Shown here: in pieces, positions 1 through 6,307 of the stretch
Layout: every line of letters begins with the position of its first letter
Position numbering within the stretch: the first letter of the stretch is position 1
Assembly (NCBI GenBank): GCA_020217035.1
Contig: JAIWOG010000204.1
Coordinates: 1 to 10,707 of the forward strand
Source of the DNA: Magnetospirillum sp.
GTDB taxonomy: Bacteria > Pseudomonadota > Alphaproteobacteria > Rhodospirillales > Magnetospirillaceae
Direction of reading: 5' to 3'
DNA length: 10,707 bases
Made by a program: the position numbers and the translations under genes
Notes under the pieces: model-generated
What the model was told of the DNA's origin: nothing
Seen by the model: only the letters and a program-made list of their open reading frames with translations
Databases searched by the model: none

Positions 1-918
1 GCCCTGGAAGCGCAATTGGCTTCGGGCGGAATCGACATGATCGCCGGTGAGTTGGGGCTGCCGCTGGAACAGGCCATCGCCCTGGACAAGCGGGCCGACC
101 CGCGCTTTCGCATCGTCTACAAATCGGGGCTGGTCTACGAACATGTGGACGTTAACCTGGATTCCCCCATCCTGTCCGACCGCCGGGTGCGTCAGGCGTT
201 GATGCACGGCCTGGACCGCCAGGGCATCAACCGGCAATTGTTCGGCGGCCGCCAACCGGTGGCCGAATCCTCGGTCAACCCGCTGGACGGGGTCCACGCG
301 ACCGACACCCCCCAATATCCCTATGACCCGGTCAAGGCGGCCCTGTTGCTGGACCAAGCCGGCTGGAAGCTAAGCGGGGGCGTCCGCCGCAACGCCAAGG
401 GCGAGGCCCTGGTGGTCGAATTGATCACCACCGCCGGCAACCGTTCGCGCGAGCTGGTGTCGCAGGTGATCCAAGGGCAATGGCGCAAATTGGGGATCGA
501 TGTGCGCCTGAAGGCCGAACCGCCCCGCGTGTTCTTCGCCGACACCGTCACCAAGCGCCGCTTCCCCCATCTGGCGCTTTACGCCTGGATCTCGGCCCCG
601 GAAAGCGTGCCGCGCACCACGCTTCATTCGACCCAAATCCCCAGCGCCGCCAATGCCTGGAGTGGCCAGAACAATCCCGGCTACGCCAATCCCGAGATGG
701 ACAAGCTGCTGGACTCCATCGAAACCGAGCTGGACACCACCAAGCGCAAGGAATTGTGGCGCCGCTTGCAGCATCTTTACGCCACCGACCTGCCGGCGCT
801 GCCTTTGTTCTTCCGCGCCGATTCCTATGTCTTGCCCAAGCAATTGGAAGGGCTGGAACCCACCGGCCACCAAAACCCCAGCACATTGTGGGTGGAACAG
901 TGGCGGTGGCGGCCATGA
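1..918 (+). CDS. ABC transporter periplasmic solute-binding protein, family 5 (5'-partial)
   Basis: This is the C-terminal 305 residues of a solute-binding protein of the SBP_bac_5 (peptide/nickel/opine) family, which captures the ligand in the periplasm and delivers it to the permeases encoded next. The reading frame is open to the window edge, so the signal peptide and first lobe (about 200 residues) lie outside. Family marks visible are the segment DRRVRQALMHGLDRQGI near residue 60, YPYDPVKAALLLDQAGW near residue 105, the QGQWRKLGIDVRLK segment near residue 160, and a late NPGYANPEMDKLLD segment near residue 225. The TGA stop overlaps the next ATG as ATGA, so the genes are translationally coupled. 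The family is clear; the actual substrate (di- or oligopeptide, or another small molecule) cannot be read from the sequence. Confidence 0.9.
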   Translation, partial: ALEAQLASGGIDMIAGELGLPLEQAIALDKRADPRFRIVYKSGLVYEHVDVNLDSPILSDRRVRQALMHGLDRQGINRQLFGGRQPVAESSVNPLDGVHATDTPQYPYDPVKAALLLDQAGWKLSGGVRRNAKGEALVVELITTAGNRSRELVSQVIQGQWRKLGIDVRLKAEPPRVFFADTVTKRRFPHLALYAWISAPESVPRTTLHSTQIPSAANAWSGQNNPGYANPEMDKLLDSIETELDTTKRKELWRRLQHLYATDLPALPLFFRADSYVLPKQLEGLEPTGHQNPSTLWVEQWRWRP

Positions 919-1874
919 CCGCCTGGCTGACCTCGCGGTTGCTGCAATCCCTGGCGGTGCTGGTGGTGATGAGCCTGGTGGTGCATGGCCTGATGGCCTT
1001 GATGCCCGGCGACCCCATCGACTTGATGATCGCGTCGGACCCGCATCTGACTGCCGCCGACGCCATCCGCCTGAAGGCGCTGTACGGGCTGGACAGGCCA
1101 TGGGGCGAACGCTACCTGGCCTGGGCCGGGCAAGTCTTGCGGGGCGAACTGGGTTATTCGCGACTGTTCGCCAAACCGGTGCTGGACATCATGGCGCCGG
1201 CCATCGTCAATTCGCTGACCCTGATGGGCTCGGCCCTGGCGCTGTCGCTGCTGGTTGCGGTGCCCCTGGGCGTCTTCGCCAGCCGCCGCCCCGGCGGCTG
1301 GGCCGACCATCTGGTCAATACCGTCAGCTTTGCCAGCGTGTCGCTGCCCACCTTCTGGCTGGGCCTGATGCTGATGGTGCTGTTCGCGGTCAAACTGGGC
1401 TGGCTGCCGGCCGGCGGCATGCAATCCTTGACCGGCGACAGCGGCGGAATTGTCGACAGCCTGCGCCACATGGCGCTGCCGGTGGCCACCTTGGCCATCG
1501 CCGGGATCGGTCAATATGCCCGCCACACCCGCGCCGCCATGCTGAACGAAGCGGCCCAGGATTATATCCGCACCGCCAAGGCCAAGGGCTGCGGCCCGCG
1601 CCGGCTGGTGTGGCGCCATCAGTTCCGCAACGCCCTGCTGCCGCTGGTCACCCTGCTGGGGCTGGAATTCGGCAATTTGTTTTCCGGCGCCCTGATCACC
1701 GAGACGGTATTCGGCTGGCCCGGCATGGGCAAGCTGATCGCCGATTCGGTGATGGGCAACGACTTCAACCTGGCGCTGACCGCCTTGATGCTGGCCACCG
1801 CCATGACGCTTTTGGGCTCGGTGCTGGCCGACCTCGCCATGGCGCGGCTGGACCCCAGGATACGGCTGCGATGA
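915..1874 (+). CDS. ABC transporter inner-membrane permease, DppB/OppB type
   Basis: This is a 319-residue permease that would form half of the membrane channel of a peptide-type ABC importer. The N terminus (RLLQSLAVLVVMSLVVHGLMALMPGDP) is the usual first transmembrane helix ending in the PGDP motif of DppB/OppB proteins. Further hydrophobic helices follow around residues 100-125, 140-165, 185-205, 245-265 and 290-310. The cytoplasmic EAA loop that docks the ATPase is visible as NEAAQDYIRTAKAKGCGP near residue 212. The ATG at 915 was chosen because it starts the typical family N terminus and overlaps the upstream stop by 4 bp. The same frame is open further upstream, but that part is antisense-like shadow of the binding-protein gene. 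Length is normal (about 310-340). The substrate is unknown. Confidence 0.93.
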   Translation: MTAWLTSRLLQSLAVLVVMSLVVHGLMALMPGDPIDLMIASDPHLTAADAIRLKALYGLDRPWGERYLAWAGQVLRGELGYSRLFAKPVLDIMAPAIVNSLTLMGSALALSLLVAVPLGVFASRRPGGWADHLVNTVSFASVSLPTFWLGLMLMVLFAVKLGWLPAGGMQSLTGDSGGIVDSLRHMALPVATLAIAGIGQYARHTRAAMLNEAAQDYIRTAKAKGCGPRRLVWRHQFRNALLPLVTLLGLEFGNLFSGALITETVFGWPGMGKLIADSVMGNDFNLALTALMLATAMTLLGSVLADLAMARLDPRIRLR

Positions 1875-2716
1875 AGGCCCGCGACCTGCCCGCCATGCTG
1901 GGGGCCGTCTTGCTGGTGTTGCTGGCCGCCGCCACCCTGTCGGCGCCGTGGCTGGGCGCCGACCCGGAAGCCATGAACCTGGCCGCCATCCACGCCGCCC
2001 CCAGCCTGGCCCATCCCCTGGGCACCGACGAGTTGGGCCGCGACGTCGCCTCGCGCCTGCTGCATGGCGGCCGGGTGTCGCTGGCGGTGGCCTTGGCGAC
2101 AGCCCTGCTGGCCGCCCTGCTGGGCACCACCATCGGCCTGGTGGCCGGCTATCGTGGCGGCTGGGTCGATTCCACGCTGATGCGGCTGACCGACGGGGTG
2201 ATGGCCCTGCCCTTGCTGCCGCTGCTGATCGTGCTGGCGGCGCTGGACCCGGCCAAGCTGGGTATCGGCGACGAGGCGCGGTCGTCGGAAGCCTTCATGG
2301 TCGGCCGCATGGTGGTGATCATCGCCCTGGTCGGCTGGACCGGCGCCGCCCGGCTGGTCCGCGCCCAGACTCTCAGCGTCAAGACCCGCGACTACGTCCG
2401 CGCCGCCACCGCCTTGGGGGCGACACCCGGCCGCATCATGATCCGCCACATCCTGCCCAACGTCGCCTCGCCCATGGTGGTGGCGGCGACCCTGTCGGTG
2501 GGCAACATCATCCTGGTGGAAAGCGCGTTGTCCTTCCTGGGCCTGGGGGTGCAGCCGCCCATGGCGTCTTGGGGCAACATGCTGACCGGGGCGATGAACG
2601 TCATCTGGTCGGCGCCCGACCAGGCCCTGTGGCCGGGCCTGGCCATCTTCGTCACCGTGCTGGCCTTCAACCTGGCGGGGGACGGCCTGCAACGGCGGCT
2701 TGATCCGCGTCGCTAG
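1871..2716 (+). CDS. ABC transporter inner-membrane permease, DppC/OppC type
   Basis: This is a 281-residue second permease subunit, the partner of the DppB-type protein upstream. Its ATG overlaps the previous stop as ATGA, and an AGGA lies about ten bases before it. After an N-terminal helix (residues 8-28) comes the family signature HPLGTDELGRDVASRLLHGG near residue 50. Later come several membrane helices, the EAA-like loop RDYVRAATALGATPGRI near residue 175, and the conserved ESALSFLGLGVQPP near residue 217. The C terminus (GDGLQRRLDPR) is complete and typical. The TAG stop coincides with the CTAG target site of the palindromic element that follows. No ATP-binding subunit follows on this strand, so the ATPases must lie upstream of the window or elsewhere. 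Confidence 0.93.
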   Translation: MKARDLPAMLGAVLLVLLAAATLSAPWLGADPEAMNLAAIHAAPSLAHPLGTDELGRDVASRLLHGGRVSLAVALATALLAALLGTTIGLVAGYRGGWVDSTLMRLTDGVMALPLLPLLIVLAALDPAKLGIGDEARSSEAFMVGRMVVIIALVGWTGAARLVRAQTLSVKTRDYVRAATALGATPGRIMIRHILPNVASPMVVAATLSVGNIILVESALSFLGLGVQPPMASWGNMLTGAMNVIWSAPDQALWPGLAIFVTVLAFNLAGDGLQRRLDPRR

Positions 2717-2747
2717 GGCGTAAACTCATAAACCCCATAGCGTTCTG
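2713..2747 (+). repeat. Left outer inverted repeat (with CTAG target)
   Basis: This 35-bp arm begins CTAGGGCGTAAACTC and ends CATAGCGTTCTG. It is the exact reverse complement of 2950-2984. The match stops sharply on the outer side (G at 2712 against G at 2985), as expected for the edge of an insertion. The first four bases are taken as the duplicated target. Confidence 0.95.
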
Positions 2748-2844
2748 TTCACCTAAGACGCCGTAATGTCAGGAACCGAGCGCCGGCTGTACCCGAGGTA
2801 CAGCCAAGCGACGGTGACGTCGCAGTACGGCGTCTTAGGTGAAC
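2747..2844. repeat. Internal hairpin A of the element
   Basis: The perfect 19-bp arms are GTTCACCTAAGACGCCGTA at 2747-2765 and its reverse complement at 2826-2844. Inside the arms, GTCA (2768-2771) can pair with TGAC (2815-2818) and CCG (2776-2778) with CGG (2812-2814). A tip stem GGCTGTAC (2785-2792) pairs with GTACAGCC (2798-2805) around a CCGAG loop. The pairing register is nearly constant along the arm, so this is one long interrupted hairpin rather than chance palindromes. It could also be a smaller element nested in the larger one. Confidence 0.9.
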
Positions 2845-2851
2845 CCGACGG

Positions 2852-2950
2852 GCAGGCCCCACAAGGCCATATAAAATGCCGGGAAATGCAGGCGATAGCG
2901 GGGCTATCGCCAAATTTGACGGCAGGGTTAGATGGCCTTGCGGGGCCTGC
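2852..2950. repeat. Internal hairpin B of the element
   Basis: Arms of 19 bp at 2852-2870 and 2932-2950 are complementary at 18 positions; the exception is A2861 opposite C2941. In the same register, TGCCG (2877-2881) pairs with CGGCA (2920-2924) and AAAT (2884-2887) with ATTT (2914-2917). The tip stem GGCGATAGC (2891-2899) pairs with GCTATCGCC (2903-2911) around a GGG loop. It is almost the same size as hairpin A. Confidence 0.9.
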
Positions 2951-2984
2951 AGAACGCTATGGGGTTTATGAGTTTACGCCCTAG
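2950..2984 (-). repeat. Right outer inverted repeat (with CTAG target)
   Basis: This 35-bp arm, from CAGAACGCTATGG to TTTACGCCCTAG, is the exact reverse complement of 2713-2747. Read on the - strand, it contributes the final codons (Arg, Ala) and the TAA stop of the sensor kinase gene. Confidence 0.95.
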
Positions 2985-5283
2985 GGCTTTTCTTGGCGAT
3001 ACCGCCATCGGCCGACAGGGTGAAATGGAACACCGTACCGCCGTCCGGGTTGGGCTGATACCAGATACGGCCGCCGTGGCGACTGACCACCCGCTTGCAG
3101 ATGGCCAGGCCGATTCCGGTCCCGTGGTACTGGCCGGGGCCGTGCAGGCGGCGGAACACCTCGAAGATGTCCTGGTCGCAAGCGTCGATGCCGATGCCGA
3201 TGCCGTTGTCGGCGACGCAGAAATGGTGATAGCCCTTTTCCAACCCGTGATAGGACACCAAGACCCGGGGGGCGCGACCGGGGGCGCGGAACTTCACCGC
3301 GTTGCCGATCAGGTTCTGGAACAGTTCGGCCAGACGGGCCGGCTGACCCAACACCACCGGCAAGGCTTGGACATGGATGTCGGCGCCGGCTTCGACCACC
3401 GCTTCATCCAGATCTTGCAGAACCGACCGGCACAAAGCGGCACAATCCACCGCCACCACCTCGTCGCTGGCGGCACCAAGCCGGGAATAGGCCAACAAAT
3501 CGTTGACCAGGTCGTTCATGCGTCGGGCGCCGTCGACGGCGAATTGGATGAATTCGTCGGCGTCGTCCCCCATCTGGCCGCCATAGCGCTTTTGCAGCAA
3601 TTGCAGGAAGGTGCTGATCGAGCGCAGGGGTTCGCGCAAATCGTGGCTTGCCACATAGGCGAAGCGTTCCAGCTCGGCGTTGGCGTCGTTCAGGTGGTCC
3701 ACCAGCCGGGCCATTTCGTCGCGATGGCGCCGCCGTTCCGAGATGTCCTGGTGGACGCCAATGTAATGGGCCAGGTCGCCGTCCTTCTCGCGCACCGGGG
3801 CCAGGACCACGCTTTCCCAATATAGCCCGCCATTGGCCCGGCAATTCAGCATGTCGCCCTGCCACACCCCGCCGCCGGCTTGCGCCGCCAGTTGCGGATA
3901 GCTGAGCGGCGGCGCTTCGGAATCGCTGCGCAGCAACACCTTCCGACCCGCCAGCCGCGACAGATTGTCCACCCCCTGGCTGGTCAAGTAGGCCGGATTG
4001 GCATAGTCGACCAGGCCGTCTTGGGTGGCGATGACGATGCCCACCGGATTGCGCTCCAAGGTTTCCACCAGGCTGCGCTTCATCATGGCGAAACCATCGC
4101 TCAGCATGTCGATCTCGGCGATGAAGGACCCCCGCGTCCCGCCAGACTCGAAATCCCAGCCGAGCGTCCGTTCGGCGTCGCAGGCCAGTTGGGTGACCGG
4201 ACGCACGATGTGCCGGGCAAGCCACCATGCCAGGACCAGGCTGACCGCCGCCAGGGCGGCCCCGCCCAGGAAGATGTTGCTCCGCATACGGTCGATGCGG
4301 CCGGTGAAGTCGGATTCGGGGGCGAACACCGCCACTTCGATGGAATCGTCGCCCAAACCGCGCAGAACCTGCCGCAGCACCGAATAACCGGCGACCGGAC
4401 GCACGTCGCCTTGTGGCGGGAACACCAGGTCGAAGGGCGGGCCGGACAAAGCCGACACCTGGGACAAAGGATCCACGGCCGGCATTTGCCGGCCACTGAG
4501 CGCCATCAGGCGGCGGTTGGCGTCGAACACCATGATGCCGCCGTTGTCCGAGACGTCTTGGCGGTCCAGGAATGCCTGCAACGACGACAAGGTCAGATCG
4601 GCCCCCACCACCAGGCCGCCGCCGGCATGGCGCGAGGCGGTGATCCCCGGCGCCTTCAACGAATTGAACAGATAAGGCGGCGAGACGCTGACGCCGTCGT
4701 CGCCGATGGCTTGCCCGTACCAGCGGCGCTGACGCGGATCGTATTCGGCGGTGACGTCCAGGTAATCCCGCAACACGTGGCCCTGGGCATCCAGGAACAC
4801 CCAACGCTGCCGACGCTGACCGTCCACCGAATTCAGGATGGTGCGCACGATCAACCGGGTGTCGGGGGGCGCGTGGTGGGCCGCCACGATCGCCGCTTGG
4901 CCACGGGTGGCGATCACCTGCAGGAAATCGCCGTCGTGGTTGGCGGCATACAGGGAGTAAAGGTCGGGAACCGCCTGCAAGGTCTTGGCGAACAAGGGAA
5001 AGGCCGGATGGTCACGGCCGTCGGAAACCATGGCGGCCCGCACTTGCGGCTGACCGGACAGGATGTTGACCGGCGTTTCCACCATGTTGAACAGCACGTC
5101 GACACGGTCGCGCACCGCCTCGGCCAATTGGCCGAAATGGGTTTGGGCGGATTCGCGGGCCGCCTTCCAGCTTTCATGGACGACCACGGTCAAGGCCAGC
5201 CCGGACGTGGCGACGACCACCAGCAGCACCAGGACCGAAATGGTGATGTGGAAACGGACCCGAAGGGGCGGTAGAAGCGGCAT
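2974..5283 (-). CDS. Membrane sensor histidine kinase (dCache-like sensor, HAMP, PAS, HisKA, HATPase)
   Basis: This 769-residue inner-membrane kinase would sense a periplasmic ligand and phosphorylate a partner regulator. Visible in order: transmembrane helix at 11-33; a large periplasmic region (about 34-335) with the dCache-like mark YDPRQRRWYGQA near 182; transmembrane helix at 336-357; HAMP to about 411; PAS/PAC about 408-518 (IGVHQDISERRR); HisKA with ASHDLREPLR and phospho-acceptor His547; N box FQNLIGNAVKF near 655; G1 DNGIGI at 692; G2 GTGIGLAIC at 721. ATG 5283 was chosen because a purine-rich AGGGGG lies five bases before it. GTG or TTG codons up to 5304 are in frame but lack such a site. 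No receiver domain is present. Its last residues and stop lie inside the palindromic element. The ligand is unknown. Confidence 0.92.
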   Translation of the reverse strand: MPLLPPLRVRFHITISVLVLLVVVATSGLALTVVVHESWKAARESAQTHFGQLAEAVRDRVDVLFNMVETPVNILSGQPQVRAAMVSDGRDHPAFPLFAKTLQAVPDLYSLYAANHDGDFLQVIATRGQAAIVAAHHAPPDTRLIVRTILNSVDGQRRQRWVFLDAQGHVLRDYLDVTAEYDPRQRRWYGQAIGDDGVSVSPPYLFNSLKAPGITASRHAGGGLVVGADLTLSSLQAFLDRQDVSDNGGIMVFDANRRLMALSGRQMPAVDPLSQVSALSGPPFDLVFPPQGDVRPVAGYSVLRQVLRGLGDDSIEVAVFAPESDFTGRIDRMRSNIFLGGAALAAVSLVLAWWLARHIVRPVTQLACDAERTLGWDFESGGTRGSFIAEIDMLSDGFAMMKRSLVETLERNPVGIVIATQDGLVDYANPAYLTSQGVDNLSRLAGRKVLLRSDSEAPPLSYPQLAAQAGGGVWQGDMLNCRANGGLYWESVVLAPVREKDGDLAHYIGVHQDISERRRHRDEMARLVDHLNDANAELERFAYVASHDLREPLRSISTFLQLLQKRYGGQMGDDADEFIQFAVDGARRMNDLVNDLLAYSRLGAASDEVVAVDCAALCRSVLQDLDEAVVEAGADIHVQALPVVLGQPARLAELFQNLIGNAVKFRAPGRAPRVLVSYHGLEKGYHHFCVADNGIGIGIDACDQDIFEVFRRLHGPGQYHGTGIGLAICKRVVSRHGGRIWYQPNPDGGTVFHFTLSADGGIAKKSPRA

Positions 5284-5389
5284 CGAAGCCCCCTGACGCA
5301 CCAAACGGCAGAAGGAGAAGGCTTCCTTCCACCTTCGAAGACCTTAATTCACATCAAAAGATGATCAAACAACAAAAGCTCTGAAGTTG
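5284..5389 (-). promoter_or_regulatory. Leader and probable promoter region of the dCache-type kinase
   Basis: An AT-rich island at about 5343-5378 stands out from the GC-rich surroundings and lies between the uspA terminator and the kinase start, so a promoter here is likely. No clean -35/-10 pair could be assigned. An imperfect leader hairpin reads on the - strand from 5335 to 5312 (AAGGTGGAAGG, loop AAG, CCTTCTCCTT). It ends about 28 bases before the start codon. Confidence 0.35.
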
Positions 5390-5421
5390 CCCACGGCCGG
5401 CTTCCGACAACCGGCCGTGGG
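5390..5421 (-). terminator. Probable terminator of the universal stress protein gene
   Basis: A perfect 11-bp GC-rich stem, CCCACGGCCGG at 5390-5400 and CCGGCCGTGGG at 5411-5421, encloses a 10-base loop and starts eight bases after the uspA stop codon. On the - strand it is followed by CAACTTCAGAGCTTTTGTTG, so the T-rich part is displaced about ten bases. This makes it a plausible but non-canonical intrinsic terminator. Confidence 0.65.
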
Positions 5422-5429
5422 GTTCTTGG

Positions 5430-6257
5430 TCAGTGGCTCATCAACACCGGCACGGTCATGTGCCGCAACATGTGGCGGGTGGCGCCCCCCAGGACCAGTT
5501 CGCGCAGGCGCGACCGGCCATAGGCCCCCATGACGATCAGGTCGGAATCTTCGTCGGCGGCCCGCGACAGCAGCATTTGGCCGACATTCAAATCCTCGGC
5601 CCGCACGTGTTCGCACACGGCGTTGACGCCGTGACGGGTCAGATGCAGGCAGATGTCGGCACCGGGCACGTCGCCATGCCCGGCCATGCCGCCATGCGGG
5701 TTGACGGCGATGACATGCACCAGCTTGGCCTTTTCCAAGATGGGAAGTGCGTCGTGCACCGCCCGCGTCGCCTCGCGCGAGCCGTTCCACGCCACCAGCA
5801 CCCGCTGGCCGAGCGACGAGAAATTGCCGGCATCGGGCACGATCAGCACCGGGCGGCCCACATCCATGATCAGCGCGTCGGCCAACGGCCGCTCGCCTTC
5901 GTCCAGGTTGGCGCCCTGGCCGACGATGGTCAGGTCAGCATAGCGTGCGTGCAACGACACCGTGTCCACCAGATCGCCGTCCACGTCGCGCCACTCGGTG
6001 GTGGCGCCGGCGGCGGGCTGGATGGTGTCGAACAGCGCCCGTGCCTCACGCGCGGCTTCGGCGTTGAATGCCTCCCGCACGCGGTCGATTTCGGGACCGT
6101 ATTGAGCGGCGATGAATTGCGGCAACAACGGCCGCGTGCGCACGTTCAGCGCGATCAGGTGCCCCTGTTGGGCCTGGGCCAGCATGTCCGCCAGTTGCAG
6201 GCGCACCTTGCACTGGGCGGAATTGTCCACGTGGACCAGGATATCCTTGAACGCCAT
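5430..6257 (-). CDS. Universal stress protein, tandem UspA domains
   Basis: This 275-residue soluble cytoplasmic protein is made of two UspA folds. Domain 1 covers about 1-141, starting FKDILVHVDNS and ending GRPVLIVPDAG. Domain 2 covers about 151-275, starting RVLVAWNGSREATRAV. Domain 2 holds the nucleotide-binding pattern G-x2-G-x9-G (Gly244, Gly247, Gly257: GAYGRSRLRELVLGGAT). In domain 1 the matching stretch (VGQGANLDEGERPLADAL) is degenerate, so probably only the second half binds ATP. Proteins of this family aid survival under stress, often without a known biochemical reaction. The ATG at 6257 is preceded by GGAG about ten bases upstream. The gene starts 50 bp after the stop of the upstream kinase on the same strand, which suggests co-transcription, and a GC-rich hairpin follows it. 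Confidence 0.93.
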   Translation of the reverse strand: MAFKDILVHVDNSAQCKVRLQLADMLAQAQQGHLIALNVRTRPLLPQFIAAQYGPEIDRVREAFNAEAAREARALFDTIQPAAGATTEWRDVDGDLVDTVSLHARYADLTIVGQGANLDEGERPLADALIMDVGRPVLIVPDAGNFSSLGQRVLVAWNGSREATRAVHDALPILEKAKLVHVIAVNPHGGMAGHGDVPGADICLHLTRHGVNAVCEHVRAEDLNVGQMLLSRAADEDSDLIVMGAYGRSRLRELVLGGATRHMLRHMTVPVLMSH

Positions 6258-6276
6258 CGTCTTTCGTCTCCAGACG
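6258..6276 (-). promoter_or_regulatory. uspA ribosome-binding site inside a small inverted repeat
   Basis: On the - strand, CGTCT (6276-6272) can pair with AGACG at 6269-6265, which overlaps the GGAG ribosome-binding site, or with AGACG at 6262-6258, which abuts the ATG and leaves GGAG in the loop. The repeats are seen directly. Translational control is only an inference, because five-base arms are short. Confidence 0.3.
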
Positions 6277-6307
6277 TTTTACATCCGAGGGACGATCATA
6301 GACCGGG

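Larger units (their letters stand above)
2717..2980. mobile_element. MITE-like palindromic element (non-coding, 264 bp)
   Basis: This non-coding insertion is bounded by perfect terminal inverted repeats and flanked by a CTAG direct repeat at 2713-2716 and 2981-2984. Because CTAG is its own reverse complement, the visible inverted match is 35 bp (2713-2747 against 2950-2984), of which 31 bp belongs to the element. The interior is filled by two further long hairpins with almost no unpaired spacer between them. There is no transposase and no credible gene. A four-base YTAR-type target fits what is known of some IS5-family elements, so a non-autonomous relative of such an IS is a reasonable inference, but a two-base TA duplication (element 2716-2981) reads equally well. 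The element lies between convergent genes and supplies the stop codon of the sensor kinase at 2974. Confidence 0.82.

Noticed and set aside
653..1870. N-terminal extension of the DppC-type permease frame
   Set aside because: The frame is open far upstream but is out of frame with, and overlaps, two clear transporter genes. The DppC-type N terminus begins at the ATG at 1871.
1619..2692. 357-codon - strand frame opposite the permeases
   Set aside because: Low-complexity Gln/Gly/His-rich translation, typical of an antisense shadow.
2766..2984. 72-codon + strand reading frame inside the palindromic element
   Set aside because: It starts inside one hairpin and runs through palindrome arms to the right end. 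Its content is dictated by the inverted repeats, with no ribosome site and no protein-like family.
3880..5274. 464-codon + strand frame opposite the dCache-type kinase
   Set aside because: It is rich in Gln, His, Gly and Arg, typical of the antisense frame of a GC-rich gene; the - strand frame has clear kinase domains.
5390..5421. Hairpin considered as a bidirectional terminator
   Set aside because: No gene on the + strand ends nearby, so only the - strand role for uspA is supported.
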